From NCBI GenBank assembly GCA_026692665.1, contig JAPLOF010000063.1, positions 62,001 through 126,000 on the forward strand: DNA of 64,000 nt, in the 5' to 3' direction. Below the pieces are notes generated by a model that was given only the letters and a program-made list of their open reading frames with translations, did not search any database and had not been told where the DNA came from. Source of the DNA: Planctomycetota bacterium. Its GTDB lineage: Bacteria > Planctomycetota > UBA1135 > GCA-002686595. This document shows positions 25,225 through 33,465 of the stretch, piece by piece; the stretch's first letter is position 1; every line of letters starts with the position of its first letter. A program made the translations under genes and the position numbers.

Positions 25225-25362
25225 GCAGAACGGCAGTACGGAGCCAGGCTCGACTCCGCCGTTTTCGTTCCTCTCGTTCCGCGCGCCGCGGCGCACGGAA
25301 CGAAAGGAACGAAAACGGCGGAGTCGAGCCTGGCTCCGTACTGCCGTTCTGCTCTCTCCGGC
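25215..25362. repeat. 148-bp near-perfect palindrome (74-base arms)
   Basis: Positions 25215-25288 and 25289-25362 are reverse complements with only three mismatches (25222/25355, 25273/25304, 25282/25295), so 71 of 74 pairs match and there is essentially no loop. The left arm begins in the last codons of the upstream gene and includes its TGA stop (25222-25224). The right arm ends 42 bases before tRNA-Leu. As RNA it would form a very long hairpin; as DNA it could extrude a cruciform. It has no transposase and no T-tract. It may be a mobile palindromic element, an extreme terminator or, less likely, an assembly fold-back. Confidence 0.95.
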
Positions 25363-25403
25363 CCTGCTACCGCGCGTGAGGGACGCGCCGCCGGAGAGAG
25401 AAG

Positions 25404-25491
25404 TGGTGCCCCGGACTGGGGTCGAACCAGCAAGGGTGATTAGCCCACAGGCACCTCAAGCCTGCGCGTCTGCCAATTCCGCCACCGGGGC
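25404..25491 (-). tRNA. tRNA-Leu (anticodon GAG)
   Basis: Read on the minus strand, a GCCCCGG/CCGGGGC acceptor stem closes an 85-base body with a long variable arm typical of class II tRNA. The anticodon stem CAGGC/GCCTG encloses the loop TTGAGGT, giving anticodon GAG (top strand CTC at 25455-25457), which decodes CUC and CUU leucine codons. The T loop GGTTCGACCCC is intact and CCA is encoded at the 3' end (25404-25406). It stands alone, with the 148-base palindrome on its 3' side. Confidence 0.97.
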
Positions 25492-25627
25492 ACCAAAGGG
25501 GCGGGGAGTGTAGGGGCCCGTCCACGGAGGCGCAATATGGCCGTCGCGGTCCGTTCGGTGGGCGGGCGCGGGGCTCTTCCCGGTCGAGGACGCTCGCCCC
25601 CCTCGCGCGGGGGGTATCCTCCCCGCC

Positions 25628-26365
25628 ATGACGCATCGAACCCTCGGAATCGTCGCCGCACTCCTCTTCTTGGCCCCTCGACCGGAGGCCGCGCCGCCGC
25701 GACCGGGCGATCCGGTCCCCGCCGTCACGGGCCGCGTCGTGTTCGAGGGCACCCCGCCCGTTCCGAAGGATCTGCCGTCGACACCCGAGCAGCAGAAGGG
25801 CTGCTGCCCCGACGGCAGCGCGGTCGCCCTGGGGGACCCGACGCTGCAGATCGACGCGAAGGGCGGCATCGCGAACGTCGTCGTCACGATCGAGGTCGAG
25901 GGCGTGAAGGCCGAGCCCGCGAAGGCTCCCCTCGTCATCGACCAGAAGCGCTGCGTGTTCGAGCCGCACGTCGCCGTCCTGCACGCGGGATCCAAGGTCC
26001 AGTTCGTGAACAGCGACAGCGTGACGCACAACGTGCGCGCCAGCTCGCTCAAGAACGACTCCTTCAACTGGGTCATGACGCCCGGCGGCAAGGAAGAGGT
26101 CGTCTTCGCCAAGGCCGACCGCGTCATGATCGGCTGCGACTACCACCCCTGGATGAGCATGATCGTGTTCGTGACCGAGACGCCCTACCACGCGGTGACC
26201 GCGAAGGACGGCACGTTCTCGATCCCGGGCCTGAAGGCCGGCACGTACAAGGCCAAGCTGTGGCACGAGAAGCTCGGGCGCCAGGAGATCGAAGTCGTCG
26301 TGAAGGACGACGGTTCCGCCGCGCCGGTCGAAGTCAAGATGGCCGAGAAGAAGAAGAAGACCTGA
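25628..26365 (+). CDS. exported cupredoxin-like (plastocyanin-type) protein
   Basis: A 245-residue protein with a short signal (GIVAALLFLAPRPEAA). The central domain has a type 1 copper site: His134 (SVTHNVR), Cys170, His173 and Met176 in GCDYHPWM, with the Cys-x2-His-x2-Met spacing of plastocyanins. A C-terminal module (DGTFSIPGLKAGTYKAKLWHEKLG) resembles carboxypeptidase-regulatory beta-sandwiches common behind such domains in methylamine-utilisation-like proteins. It probably carries electrons or binds copper in the periplasm. The protein ends in a Lys run. The next gene starts one base after this stop, so the two form an operon. Confidence 0.88.
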   Translation: MTHRTLGIVAALLFLAPRPEAAPPRPGDPVPAVTGRVVFEGTPPVPKDLPSTPEQQKGCCPDGSAVALGDPTLQIDAKGGIANVVVTIEVEGVKAEPAKAPLVIDQKRCVFEPHVAVLHAGSKVQFVNSDSVTHNVRASSLKNDSFNWVMTPGGKEEVVFAKADRVMIGCDYHPWMSMIVFVTETPYHAVTAKDGTFSIPGLKAGTYKAKLWHEKLGRQEIEVVVKDDGSAAPVEVKMAEKKKKT

Positions 26366-26366
26366 C

Positions 26367-27380
26367 GTGGCGATCCAACCGATCGCATCCGGCCTCCTCC
26401 TCGTCCTCGCCGGTGCCAGCGCCCTGGGCGACAGCACCCCGCGCTATGCGGTCGCGCCCGAGACGGCGCTGAAGCACGTGTACACGAGCTCGACTAAGCT
26501 CGAATCCGAGCCGGCGCAGATGTTCCTCGACGGCAAGGAGATCCCGAAGGAGGGGCACGGCGAACTGCGGCTCCGCGTCGACGATTCGCGCTCGATCTCG
26601 TTCACCGACACCGTCGCCGCCGTGGCGGACGGCCGCCCCACCCGGTTCTCGCGCGAGTTCGGCGAGCTCGAGAATTCCGCGACCGAGTCCGTCGTCGCCA
26701 TCCCCCCCGAGGGCGAGGAGGAGGTCAAGGCCTCCACACGCGAGCGCGCCTCCGCGCTGTCGGGCAAGACCGTCCGCTTCACGTGGGACGGAGCCAAGGA
26801 AGAGTACGCGCGGGCGTTCGAGGAGAAGGGTCCGGACGAGGATCTCCTCGCCGGATTGCAGGCGGACGCGCAGTGGCTGCCGTTGCTCGAGGACGGTCCG
26901 CGCGAGAAGGGCGCAGCGTTCGATCTCGAGCCGGCGCTCTTCGAGCGCGTCCAGTACCCGGCTGGCGAGCTCCACTGGAAGGTCGAGGGCAAGGAGAACG
27001 ATCCGGTCTCCAAGGCGATCACGGAGCAGCTCAGCGAGAACCTCGACGGCAAGGCCAAGGCCACGTGGCTCGGCGCGCGCGAGGTTGATGGCCGTGAGCT
27101 GGGGGTGTTCGCCGTCGAAGCGCAGCTCAAGTCGAACGCCGAGGCCGAGGCGGGCGAGGGCGGCGAGACGCGCAAGGTCGAGCTCGAGCTCGAGTACGAG
27201 GGCGAGATCTTGTGGGATCTCGCTGGGGCGCACCTGGCGGGCTACACGCTGACGGCGGATGTGCGCTCGGTGCTGTCCACGACGCGGACGGTGGAGTCAC
27301 CGAAGGGGAGTGTCGAGGTCCGGCAGGTGTTCGATCTGCGCGGCAAGGCGGCCCACAGGCTCACGGTCACGAAGGAGTGA
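26367..27380 (+). CDS. exported protein of unknown function
   Basis: A 337-residue protein beginning with GTG one base after the cupredoxin stop. Its N-terminus (IASGLLLVLAGASALG) is a likely signal peptide. The mature chain is acidic and mostly beta/alpha mixed, with repeated strands such as GELRLRVDDSRSISFTDTV and VELELEYEGEILWDLAGAHLAGYTL. I recognise no family or catalytic motif. Coupling to the cupredoxin gene suggests a shared periplasmic role. No upstream ATG exists in frame, so GTG is the best start. A G-rich stretch with two copies of GGGGGGCACCCAAG follows its stop. Confidence 0.75.
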   Translation: MAIQPIASGLLLVLAGASALGDSTPRYAVAPETALKHVYTSSTKLESEPAQMFLDGKEIPKEGHGELRLRVDDSRSISFTDTVAAVADGRPTRFSREFGELENSATESVVAIPPEGEEEVKASTRERASALSGKTVRFTWDGAKEEYARAFEEKGPDEDLLAGLQADAQWLPLLEDGPREKGAAFDLEPALFERVQYPAGELHWKVEGKENDPVSKAITEQLSENLDGKAKATWLGAREVDGRELGVFAVEAQLKSNAEAEAGEGGETRKVELELEYEGEILWDLAGAHLAGYTLTADVRSVLSTTRTVESPKGSVEVRQVFDLRGKAAHRLTVTKE

Positions 27381-27385
27381 GCGGA

Positions 27386-27469
27386 GGGGGGGGCACCCAA
27401 GCAGCGGGGGGCACCCAAGAACCACAGGCGGAAGATGCGTCGGTTGTGGGGGGGGCAGCAGGGGGGGGG
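27386..27469 (+). repeat. four long G-tracts with a short direct repeat
   Basis: Runs of eight, six, eight and nine guanines lie at 27386-27393, 27406-27411, 27448-27455 and 27461-27469. The first two belong to a direct repeat of GGGGGGCACCCAAG. Four such tracts can form a G-quadruplex on the plus strand or its RNA. They sit between the stops of convergent genes, where they could stall transcription. The effect is inference; the tract pattern is plain in the sequence. Confidence 0.8.
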
Positions 27470-27496
27470 CCGGAGACTCGGTCGCGTTACCACTTG

Positions 27497-27520
27497 GCGA
27501 GGGCGCTTACGCGCCCTCGC
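27497..27520 (-). terminator. hairpin whose loop holds the stop codon of the small minus-strand gene
   Basis: A perfect 10-base stem (GCGAGGGCGC with GCGCCCTCGC) surrounds the loop TTAC. The minus-strand TAA stop (27507-27509) is in that loop, so the hairpin spans the end of the small gene. No T-tract follows. It may end transcription or stabilise the message end. Confidence 0.5.
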
Positions 27521-27818
27521 TGTGGTGATTCCTGTCGAAGCTCGACCCCAAGTCGAGCATCCCCTCCGACGGCGTCCAGTGGTGCAGGACCCGCGCGACC
27601 GCCACCAGGACCTGGTCGTCCCCGGCCGGGTTCCGTGACCCGGTCGCGAGCGCTTCCCCGCGCTCGCCGAGAGCCTCGTCCACGAGGCGCAGGATCCGCT
27701 CCCGCGTCCCGTCCGTGGACTGGAGGGCCTTCCGCACGAGCGGCAAGAACGGGGTGCCGGCCTCTTCGGGCAGGCCATGGCGCGCACACAGCGCGCGCAC
27801 GAGATTTTCGGCGCTCAT
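27507..27818 (-). CDS. small protein of unknown function (103 aa)
   Basis: A 103-residue, mostly helical protein with strong GC bias at third codon positions, supporting a real gene. The chain starts MSAENLVRALCARHGLPEEAG and contains charged helices (RKALQSTDGTRERILRLVDEAL) and a His-rich end (HHWTPSEGM, NHHSEGA). No signal peptide and no membrane segment are present. I recognise no family. It lies convergent to the exported protein at 26367-27380 and divergent from the secreted gene at 28119, separated by 300 bases. Confidence 0.6.
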   Translation of the reverse strand: MSAENLVRALCARHGLPEEAGTPFLPLVRKALQSTDGTRERILRLVDEALGERGEALATGSRNPAGDDQVLVAVARVLHHWTPSEGMLDLGSSFDRNHHSEGA

Positions 27819-28118
27819 GGGGGAAGGCTGGGGGGGCTCGAGGACAGTCGAAGGCTATCCCGCGGCCTTCCGCCGAGCCGGCTGCCGGACCCTGGGAAGG
27901 CGTTTTTCACGTTCGTTTGGGTCGGAATCTGCCCGCCATGGACCGCGATCGGCCGACCGAGTGAGGGCCGGCTCACGGGAACGGGGGCCAGGCCGATCCC
28001 GGGCCCGCTCAAGAACGGGCTCGGCGTGGGTCGAACCCCACGGGATGACCGCCGTCCCCCGACGGCGTCGCGGCGTCCCATCCCCGGCCGCCGAGCCCGG
28101 TTCCCCCGCCGATCTCCC
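27819..28118. other. 300-base divergent intergenic region
   Basis: This region separates the small minus-strand gene from the secreted-protein/matrixin pair on plus. It must carry promoters for both, but no convincing consensus is visible in the GC-rich sequence. A G run near 27830-27837 and a TTTTT run near 27903 are the only striking compositional marks. No RNA gene was found. Confidence 0.5.
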
Positions 28119-28697
28119 ATGCGCCACCTCCCCCTGGCCGCGCTCGCCGCGACCGCCCTCGGACTCCTCGCCCTTCTCGGCACCACGGACGTGCGCGCCG
28201 GCACGGTCCAGCGCCTCGGGCTCGCCGACCTGGCCGAGCGCGCGGACCTGGTGTTCGAAGGCCGGGTGCTCGCGGCCCGGGTCCTCGAGCCGGCACCGGG
28301 CCGGATCGAGACCGAGTACACGCTGCGCGAGGATCGCGCGCTCGTCGGCGCGGCCTGCCCTCTGCGCGTCTTCCGCCTGCCGGGCGGGGTCCTGCCCGAC
28401 GGGCGCGGGCTCGCGATCGCGGGCCTGCCCGCACTCCCGGTGGGGGCGGACGTGCTCCTCTTCCTGTCGCGCGAGGGCTCGCGCGGGACGCGGATGCCCG
28501 TCGGGCTGGCGCAGGGGTCGCTCCGCATCGTGACGCTCCCAGACGGCGCGAAGCGCCTCGTCGGCAGCGCGGCCGGCCTCGACTTCGTCGGCGACGCTCC
28601 GACCGCGGTGCCCGCCGGGCCGGGCATCGACTACGTCTCCGGGCTCGCGGAGATCGCGTCCGGCATCGCGGCGCGCGGCGTGGAGGCGGGCCGATGA
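28119..28697 (+). CDS. conserved exported protein paired with matrixin protease
   Basis: A 192-residue protein with a signal peptide (LAALAATALGLLALLGTTDV). The mature part begins VQRLGLADLAERADLVFEGRVLAARV and continues with strands seen in exported proteins that sit directly upstream of matrixin-like proteases in myxobacteria and planctomycetes: FRLPGGVLPDGRGLAI, LLFLSREGSRG and PVGLAQGSLRIV. This recurring pairing suggests the protein helps, inhibits or secretes the protease. No enzyme motif is present. The ATG was chosen for the signal peptide. Its stop overlaps the protease start (ATGA), so translation is coupled. Confidence 0.75.
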   Translation: MRHLPLAALAATALGLLALLGTTDVRAGTVQRLGLADLAERADLVFEGRVLAARVLEPAPGRIETEYTLREDRALVGAACPLRVFRLPGGVLPDGRGLAIAGLPALPVGADVLLFLSREGSRGTRMPVGLAQGSLRIVTLPDGAKRLVGSAAGLDFVGDAPTAVPAGPGIDYVSGLAEIASGIAARGVEAGR

Positions 28698-30901
28698 GCC
28701 TGCGCCGGACCACGCTCGGCGTGCTCGTCGCCCTCGCGGTCGCGTCGACCGTCGCCGCGCACGTGCGCCTGACCCACCCATCCAACGGCAATCCGCTGCG
28801 CTGGGCCTCGCCGGGGGCGATCGCGATCACGGTGAACGCGACCGGTTCCGACGACATCCCCGACGGCTCGCACCTGCCCGCGATCCAACTCGCGATCCGC
28901 GCCTGGAACGACGCCACGGGCACCACGGCGACCCTCGTCGAGAACACGAGCCCGGGGAGCCGCGCGCGCTCCGACTGGGAGGCCGACGACCTGCACACGG
29001 TGATCTTCGACGAGGACGACTCGTCCGGCTACTTCCCGAACGGCACGGGAATCGTCGCGCTGACTCCGGTGTGGTTCAACACGTCGGGCGTCATCTCGGA
29101 CGCGGACGTGCTGTTCAACGGTTCGGACTTCACGTTCACGACCGAGGGCGTCGTGAACGCGTTCGACGTCCAGGACGTGGCCACGCACGAGATCGGACAC
29201 CTCCTGGGCCTCGACCACTCGGGCTGGGCGGGCGCCACGATGTACCCCTACGTCGATCCGACGGTGATCCTGCACCGGAGCCTCGCGGGCGACGACGAGC
29301 GCGGCCTGCGCGACGCGTATCCGACGGGCACGTACTCGACGATCGCGGGGCGCGTGACGCGCGCGTCCGACGGCGGCGCCGTGGCCGGCGCGAACGTCGC
29401 GGCGCTGGACGCGGACGGGCGCACGATCGCGGGCGCTCTGGCCGACAACAGCGGGAACTACGCGCTGAAGGGCCTCGAAGCCGGCACCTACACCGTTTGG
29501 GCCAGCCCGCTCGACCAGCCGGTGGCGGCCGGCAACCTCGGCGGGGGACACACGGTCGTCACGACGTTCCAGTCCACGGCGATCGCGAGCGCGACCGTCG
29601 GCGGATCGGGCACGACGAACGTGGGCAACGGCACCGCCGGCGTCGGCGCCGACGCCGCGTTCGCGCTGGGCCGCAACACCGACGAGCTCCCGTTGCGCAT
29701 CGAACCCGGCGGCAGCGGGATCTACTCGCTGCACGGGACGGGTCTCGCGGCCGGCTCGACGCTCGCGGCGAGCGATCCGGACTTCACCGTCGTCGTGATC
29801 GCTTGGAACAACACCGTCGTCACGTTCCAGGCCACGGCCGCACCCGGCGAACCGATGGGCCACGTCGACCTGCGGGCCACGAGCCCGAGCGGCGACCGGA
29901 GCGTGCTGCACGCCGCGCTCGAGGTCGCGGCCGTCGATCCGTTCGTGATCGGCGTCTCGCCCACGAGCGGCACCCTTTCGGGCGGGACGTTCGTGACCAT
30001 CACGGGCGCCGAATTCCGGGCCGGCGCACGGGTGATCCTCGCGAACCAGGTCTACGTCGATGGAGACATCGGCGGTTGCACGGTGGTCGACGACTCGACG
30101 ATCACGCTCACGACGCGCGCCAGCGCCGCCGGCGTGTGGGACGTCGTCGTGCAGGACCGGACTGGATCGGAAGCGCGCGCGGGGAGCGGCTTCACGTTCG
30201 CCGCGCTGCCGCAGATCGCGAGCGCGTTCCCGGTGTCGGGCTGGTCGGGCGGCGGCACGCTCGTCCGATTGCGCGGCACGGACTTCGTCGCCGGCACGAC
30301 CGTGCGCATCGACGGGAACCTGCAGAGCGGCGTGACGGTCGCGAGCGCGACCTCGCTCTCGTTCTCGACCTCGGCCGGGCTCCCCGGCGGTCCGTACGTG
30401 CTCGAGATCGAGACGCCCGGCGGTGCGACGGCGAGCACGGCGTTCAGCTACCAGGCGGATCCGGACCCGGCGGTGATCGCCCTCGATCCGCCGTCCGGCA
30501 CCACCTCCGGCGGCCAGATCGTCACGGTGACGGGCGCGAACTTCACGGCCGACGCCGAGGTCGTGTTCGGCGCCGACGCCGAGACGGGCCTCGGCGGCAC
30601 CGGCGCGGACGTCGTCTTCTTGGACGCGAACACGCTGCAAGTCACGACGCCGGCGATGTCGGCGGGCACGACCAACGTGCTCGTGCGGCTCGCGTTGACG
30701 GATCAGGCGACGGTCGCGACCGCCGCGTTCACCTTCCAGTCGCCCTCGACGGGCGGCGGTGGCGGATGCTCGATCGCGCCGATCGAGGGGCCGCGCGGAC
30801 CTTTCGACGGCTTCACAGCGTTCCTGCCGATCCTCCTGGCGCTCGTCTGGCTCGCGATCGGCGCACGCCGGCCGGTCCCGGTTCGCGTCCGCGTGCGCTG
30901 A
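28694..30901 (+). CDS. secreted matrixin-type metalloprotease with carboxypeptidase-regulatory and IPT/TIG domains
   Basis: A 735-residue protein with a signal peptide. Residues about 25-205 are a matrixin domain: zinc motif HEIGHLLGLDH (His165, Glu166, His169, His175) and a Met-turn with Met183 in GATMYPY. A carboxypeptidase-regulatory-like unit (about 215-270) follows, then at least three IPT/TIG repeats (SPTSGTLSGGTFVTITGAEF, FPVSGWSGGGTLVRLRGTDF, DPPSGTTSGGQIVTVTGANF). The end is GGGGGCSIAPIEG, a hydrophobic helix and an Arg-rich tail, resembling the MYXO-CTERM-type sorting tail. It would cut extracellular proteins while attached to, or released from, the surface. The short propeptide lacks an obvious cysteine switch. 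Confidence 0.88.
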   Translation: MSLRRTTLGVLVALAVASTVAAHVRLTHPSNGNPLRWASPGAIAITVNATGSDDIPDGSHLPAIQLAIRAWNDATGTTATLVENTSPGSRARSDWEADDLHTVIFDEDDSSGYFPNGTGIVALTPVWFNTSGVISDADVLFNGSDFTFTTEGVVNAFDVQDVATHEIGHLLGLDHSGWAGATMYPYVDPTVILHRSLAGDDERGLRDAYPTGTYSTIAGRVTRASDGGAVAGANVAALDADGRTIAGALADNSGNYALKGLEAGTYTVWASPLDQPVAAGNLGGGHTVVTTFQSTAIASATVGGSGTTNVGNGTAGVGADAAFALGRNTDELPLRIEPGGSGIYSLHGTGLAAGSTLAASDPDFTVVVIAWNNTVVTFQATAAPGEPMGHVDLRATSPSGDRSVLHAALEVAAVDPFVIGVSPTSGTLSGGTFVTITGAEFRAGARVILANQVYVDGDIGGCTVVDDSTITLTTRASAAGVWDVVVQDRTGSEARAGSGFTFAALPQIASAFPVSGWSGGGTLVRLRGTDFVAGTTVRIDGNLQSGVTVASATSLSFSTSAGLPGGPYVLEIETPGGATASTAFSYQADPDPAVIALDPPSGTTSGGQIVTVTGANFTADAEVVFGADAETGLGGTGADVVFLDANTLQVTTPAMSAGTTNVLVRLALTDQATVATAAFTFQSPSTGGGGGCSIAPIEGPRGPFDGFTAFLPILLALVWLAIGARRPVPVRVRVR

Positions 30902-30933
30902 GGGGACCTCGGGCCGGTACACTCCCGCCCAAC

Positions 30934-31641
30934 ATGGCGGGAACACCGACGTTCGCCTACGACATCGAAGTCGCGGGCTACCTGTGGGACGAGGTCGACG
31001 AGTCCACGCGCGGGTACCTCCTGAACCGCGCGAAGAGCGACAAGGACCGCGAAGCCGTGCCCGAGCGGACGGCGCTCTACCCGGGGCTCGGCCGCATCAT
31101 CGTGATCGGCCTGTGGAACGTGCACGAAGACCGCGGGCTCGCGCTCGTCGAGGGCGAGAACCACGAGATGCGCGACTGGGACAAGGTCCCGGGCTCGAAG
31201 ATCTTCCGCGGCGACGAGAAGGCGCTGCTCGAGAAGTTCTGGGAGACGGTCGGGCCGCGGAACGGACGGCTGCCGCGGCTCGTGAGCTTCAACGGTCGCG
31301 GTTACGACGGCCCGAACCTCGCGATCCGCTCGGCGCAGCGCGGCGTCCGGCCCTCGCGGCAGCTCGTCGGTCCGCGCTACACGATCGCGGACCACTGCGA
31401 CCTGCAGGAGATCTTCACGTTCCAGGGCGCCACGCGCGACCTGTACAGCCTCGAGTACTGGTGCCGCCGCTTCGACGTCGAAAGCCCCAAGGGCTCCATC
31501 GACGGATCGCAAGTCGGCCGCGTGTACCGCGAAGGCCGGGTCGACGAGATCGGCGAGTACTGCTTGCGCGACGTGCGCGCGACGGCGCAGATCTACAGGC
31601 GGCTCGAGGACACGATCCTGCCGCTGTTCCAGGGCTTCTGA
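30934..31641 (+). CDS. predicted 3'-5' exonuclease, DNA polymerase B exonuclease-like
   Basis: A 235-residue DEDDy-type nuclease of the PolB exonuclease-like family (PF10108 type). The acidic metal ligands appear in FAYDIEV (Asp10, Glu12), NGRGYDGPNLAIRS (second Asp) and YCLRDVRATAQIYRRL (tyrosine/aspartate of Exo III). FDVESPKGSIDGSQV is another hallmark of the group. It would remove nucleotides from 3' DNA ends, perhaps in repair; no polymerase domain is attached. The ATG at 30934 starts the family's usual short N-terminus. The gene stands alone between the protease and the exporter operon. Confidence 0.85.
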   Translation: MAGTPTFAYDIEVAGYLWDEVDESTRGYLLNRAKSDKDREAVPERTALYPGLGRIIVIGLWNVHEDRGLALVEGENHEMRDWDKVPGSKIFRGDEKALLEKFWETVGPRNGRLPRLVSFNGRGYDGPNLAIRSAQRGVRPSRQLVGPRYTIADHCDLQEIFTFQGATRDLYSLEYWCRRFDVESPKGSIDGSQVGRVYREGRVDEIGEYCLRDVRATAQIYRRLEDTILPLFQGF

Positions 31642-31956
31642 CCGGACTCGGGCCCGAGGCCGGGGAGGATGCCGGAGCCCCTCGCCCCAGCACCCTCCTC
31701 GAACTCTCTCTCTCGGGCCGGATGGCGTCCCCGCCGGGGTGGGCATCAGGAGGGTTGCCGTACCCGCGACTGGGCGCTTCCGATCCGCGTCCTCCGCTCC
31801 CGGTGCCAGCTCCGCGACTCAGGAACGCGGGGTCGGATGGGAGCAGATGCGCGGACATCCGAGGGGAGATCCGTCCTGACCATCTCCGAACGCGGAGAAC
31901 GCGGGACCACCCGGTAGACTCCTCGCCCTCGTACCGCGGCCCGGAGGGAGTGGATC
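31642..31956. other. 315-base intergenic region
   Basis: No credible gene is seen. A 12-base palindrome CTCGGGCCCGAG lies shortly after the exonuclease stop. CGGAGGGAGTG just upstream of 31957 is a strong ribosome-binding site for the exporter adaptor, deciding its GTG start. A promoter for the exporter operon should be here but cannot be placed. Confidence 0.5.
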
Positions 31957-33453
31957 GTGACCGAAACCCGATTGCAGGACCTGCGCATCGAACGCGGCCC
32001 GGCCGCCAAGACCAAGCGGCGCACGCGCCCCTGGTGGGTCAAGTGGGTGATCCTCCTCGGGATCGTCGGCGTCCTGGCGTTCCTCTTCCGCGGCAAGCTG
32101 GCCGAGATGGCGCTGCCCGTCGTGAAGGTCGAGCGGGTCACGGAACGCAGCGCGTCCGCCGTCGCCGCGGCGACCGGGGCCTCGGCGAACGGCTACATCG
32201 TGGCCCGCACGCGCGCCGCGCTGTCGGCGGACACGCCGGGACGCATCGTCGAGCTCAACGTGAGCGAAGGCTCGGTCGTGAAGAAGGGCGACGTCGTGGC
32301 GCGGCTCTTCGCCGACGAGTACGCGGCGGCCGTGCGCCGTGCTGCGGCCGACGTGTCCGTGGCGGAGCGCGGCGTCGAGGTCGCGGCCGCGAACGTCGCG
32401 TCGGCCCGCAGCGAGCTCGACACCCTGCGCGCGAACGTCAACGCCGCCCGCGCCGACATCGCGTCGGCCAAGGCCTCGTTGGATCTCGCGCAGTTGACGT
32501 TCGACCGCGCCGTGAAGCTGCTCGAGAACGGCGTGGACACGGCGGATCGCCGCGACCGCGCCCAGCGCGACCTGCTCGACGCGCAAGCGATGGCGCAGGG
32601 CGCCGCGGCGCGCTTCGAATCGGCCGAGAAGAGCCTGGCGCAGGGCGAGTCGCGTCTCGCCGCGTCCGAGACCGGCGTGCCCGAGGCTCGCGCGCGTGTC
32701 GTTGCGGCCCAGGCGTCGCGCGACCTGGCGCAGGCGACGCTCGACAAGACCGCCGTGCGCGCGCCGTTCGACGGCGTCGTCGTGCTCAAGGACGCGGAGG
32801 TCGGCGAGGTCGTCAGCCCGAACTCGCAAGGCGGCTCGAATGCGCGCGGGTCCGTCGTGACGATGGTCGACTTCGCGACGCTCGAAGTGCAGGCCGAGGT
32901 GCCCGAGACGTCGCTCGGCTCCGTGAGCGTCGGCGCCGAGGCGCGCATCTACCTCGACGCGTACCCGGAGAAGTTCTACCCCGGCCGCGTGGACCGCATC
33001 TGGCCGACGGCGAACCGCACGAAGGCGACCGTCGAAGTGCGCGTGACGTTCGCGGAGCGCGACGACCGGCTGCGGCCCGAGATGGGCGTGCGCGTCGTGT
33101 TCGCCTCGATGCCGAGCGACGCGATTCCGTCGGGGAAATCCGCCGATTCCGCGTCCGGGCAGTCCGGCGCCTCCGGCAGCTCTGGCTCGGCGGCGACCGC
33201 GCGCGAAGCGAGCCTCCCACCCGAGGCGCGCATCCTCGTCCCGCTCGACTGCATCGTGCGCACGGACGGCAGGCCGGCCGTGTTCCTCCACGAGTCGGGC
33301 ATCGTGCGCCGCCGCGAGGTGACGCTGGGCGTCGAGCGCGCGAACAAGGTCGTCGTCCTCTCCGGCCTCTCGGCCGGCGAGGAGGTGGTGCGAGAGCCCG
33401 CCCTCGAGTTGAAGGACGGCACGCGCGTCCGCGTCGAGAAGCCGGGGAGCTGA
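31957..33453 (+). CDS. periplasmic adaptor protein of an ABC exporter (HlyD/MacA family)
   Basis: A 498-residue membrane-fusion protein starting at GTG with GGAGGGAG upstream. A basic N-terminus precedes the membrane anchor (WVILLGIVGVLAFLF, about 30-45). GYIVARTRAALSADTPGRIVELNVSEGSVVKKGDVVA is the split lipoyl half-motif, followed by an Ala-rich coiled-coil hairpin (about 130-245) and the second lipoyl half (TAVRAPFDGVVVLKDAEVGEVV pattern), then beta-barrel and membrane-proximal domains. A Ser/Gly linker at about 385-410 interrupts the last domains. It links an inner-membrane transporter to the outer membrane. ATPase and two permease genes follow, forming a MacAB-like operon; no outer-membrane factor is present. 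Confidence 0.92.
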   Translation: MTETRLQDLRIERGPAAKTKRRTRPWWVKWVILLGIVGVLAFLFRGKLAEMALPVVKVERVTERSASAVAAATGASANGYIVARTRAALSADTPGRIVELNVSEGSVVKKGDVVARLFADEYAAAVRRAAADVSVAERGVEVAAANVASARSELDTLRANVNAARADIASAKASLDLAQLTFDRAVKLLENGVDTADRRDRAQRDLLDAQAMAQGAAARFESAEKSLAQGESRLAASETGVPEARARVVAAQASRDLAQATLDKTAVRAPFDGVVVLKDAEVGEVVSPNSQGGSNARGSVVTMVDFATLEVQAEVPETSLGSVSVGAEARIYLDAYPEKFYPGRVDRIWPTANRTKATVEVRVTFAERDDRLRPEMGVRVVFASMPSDAIPSGKSADSASGQSGASGSSGSAATAREASLPPEARILVPLDCIVRTDGRPAVFLHESGIVRRREVTLGVERANKVVVLSGLSAGEEVVREPALELKDGTRVRVEKPGS

Positions 33454-33465
33454 GCCGGACTCGCG

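Noticed and set aside
25215-25362. Insertion sequence or attachment site at tRNA-Leu
   Set aside because: No transposase or integrase gene, no target-site duplication and no repeat of the tRNA 3' end were found around the palindrome.
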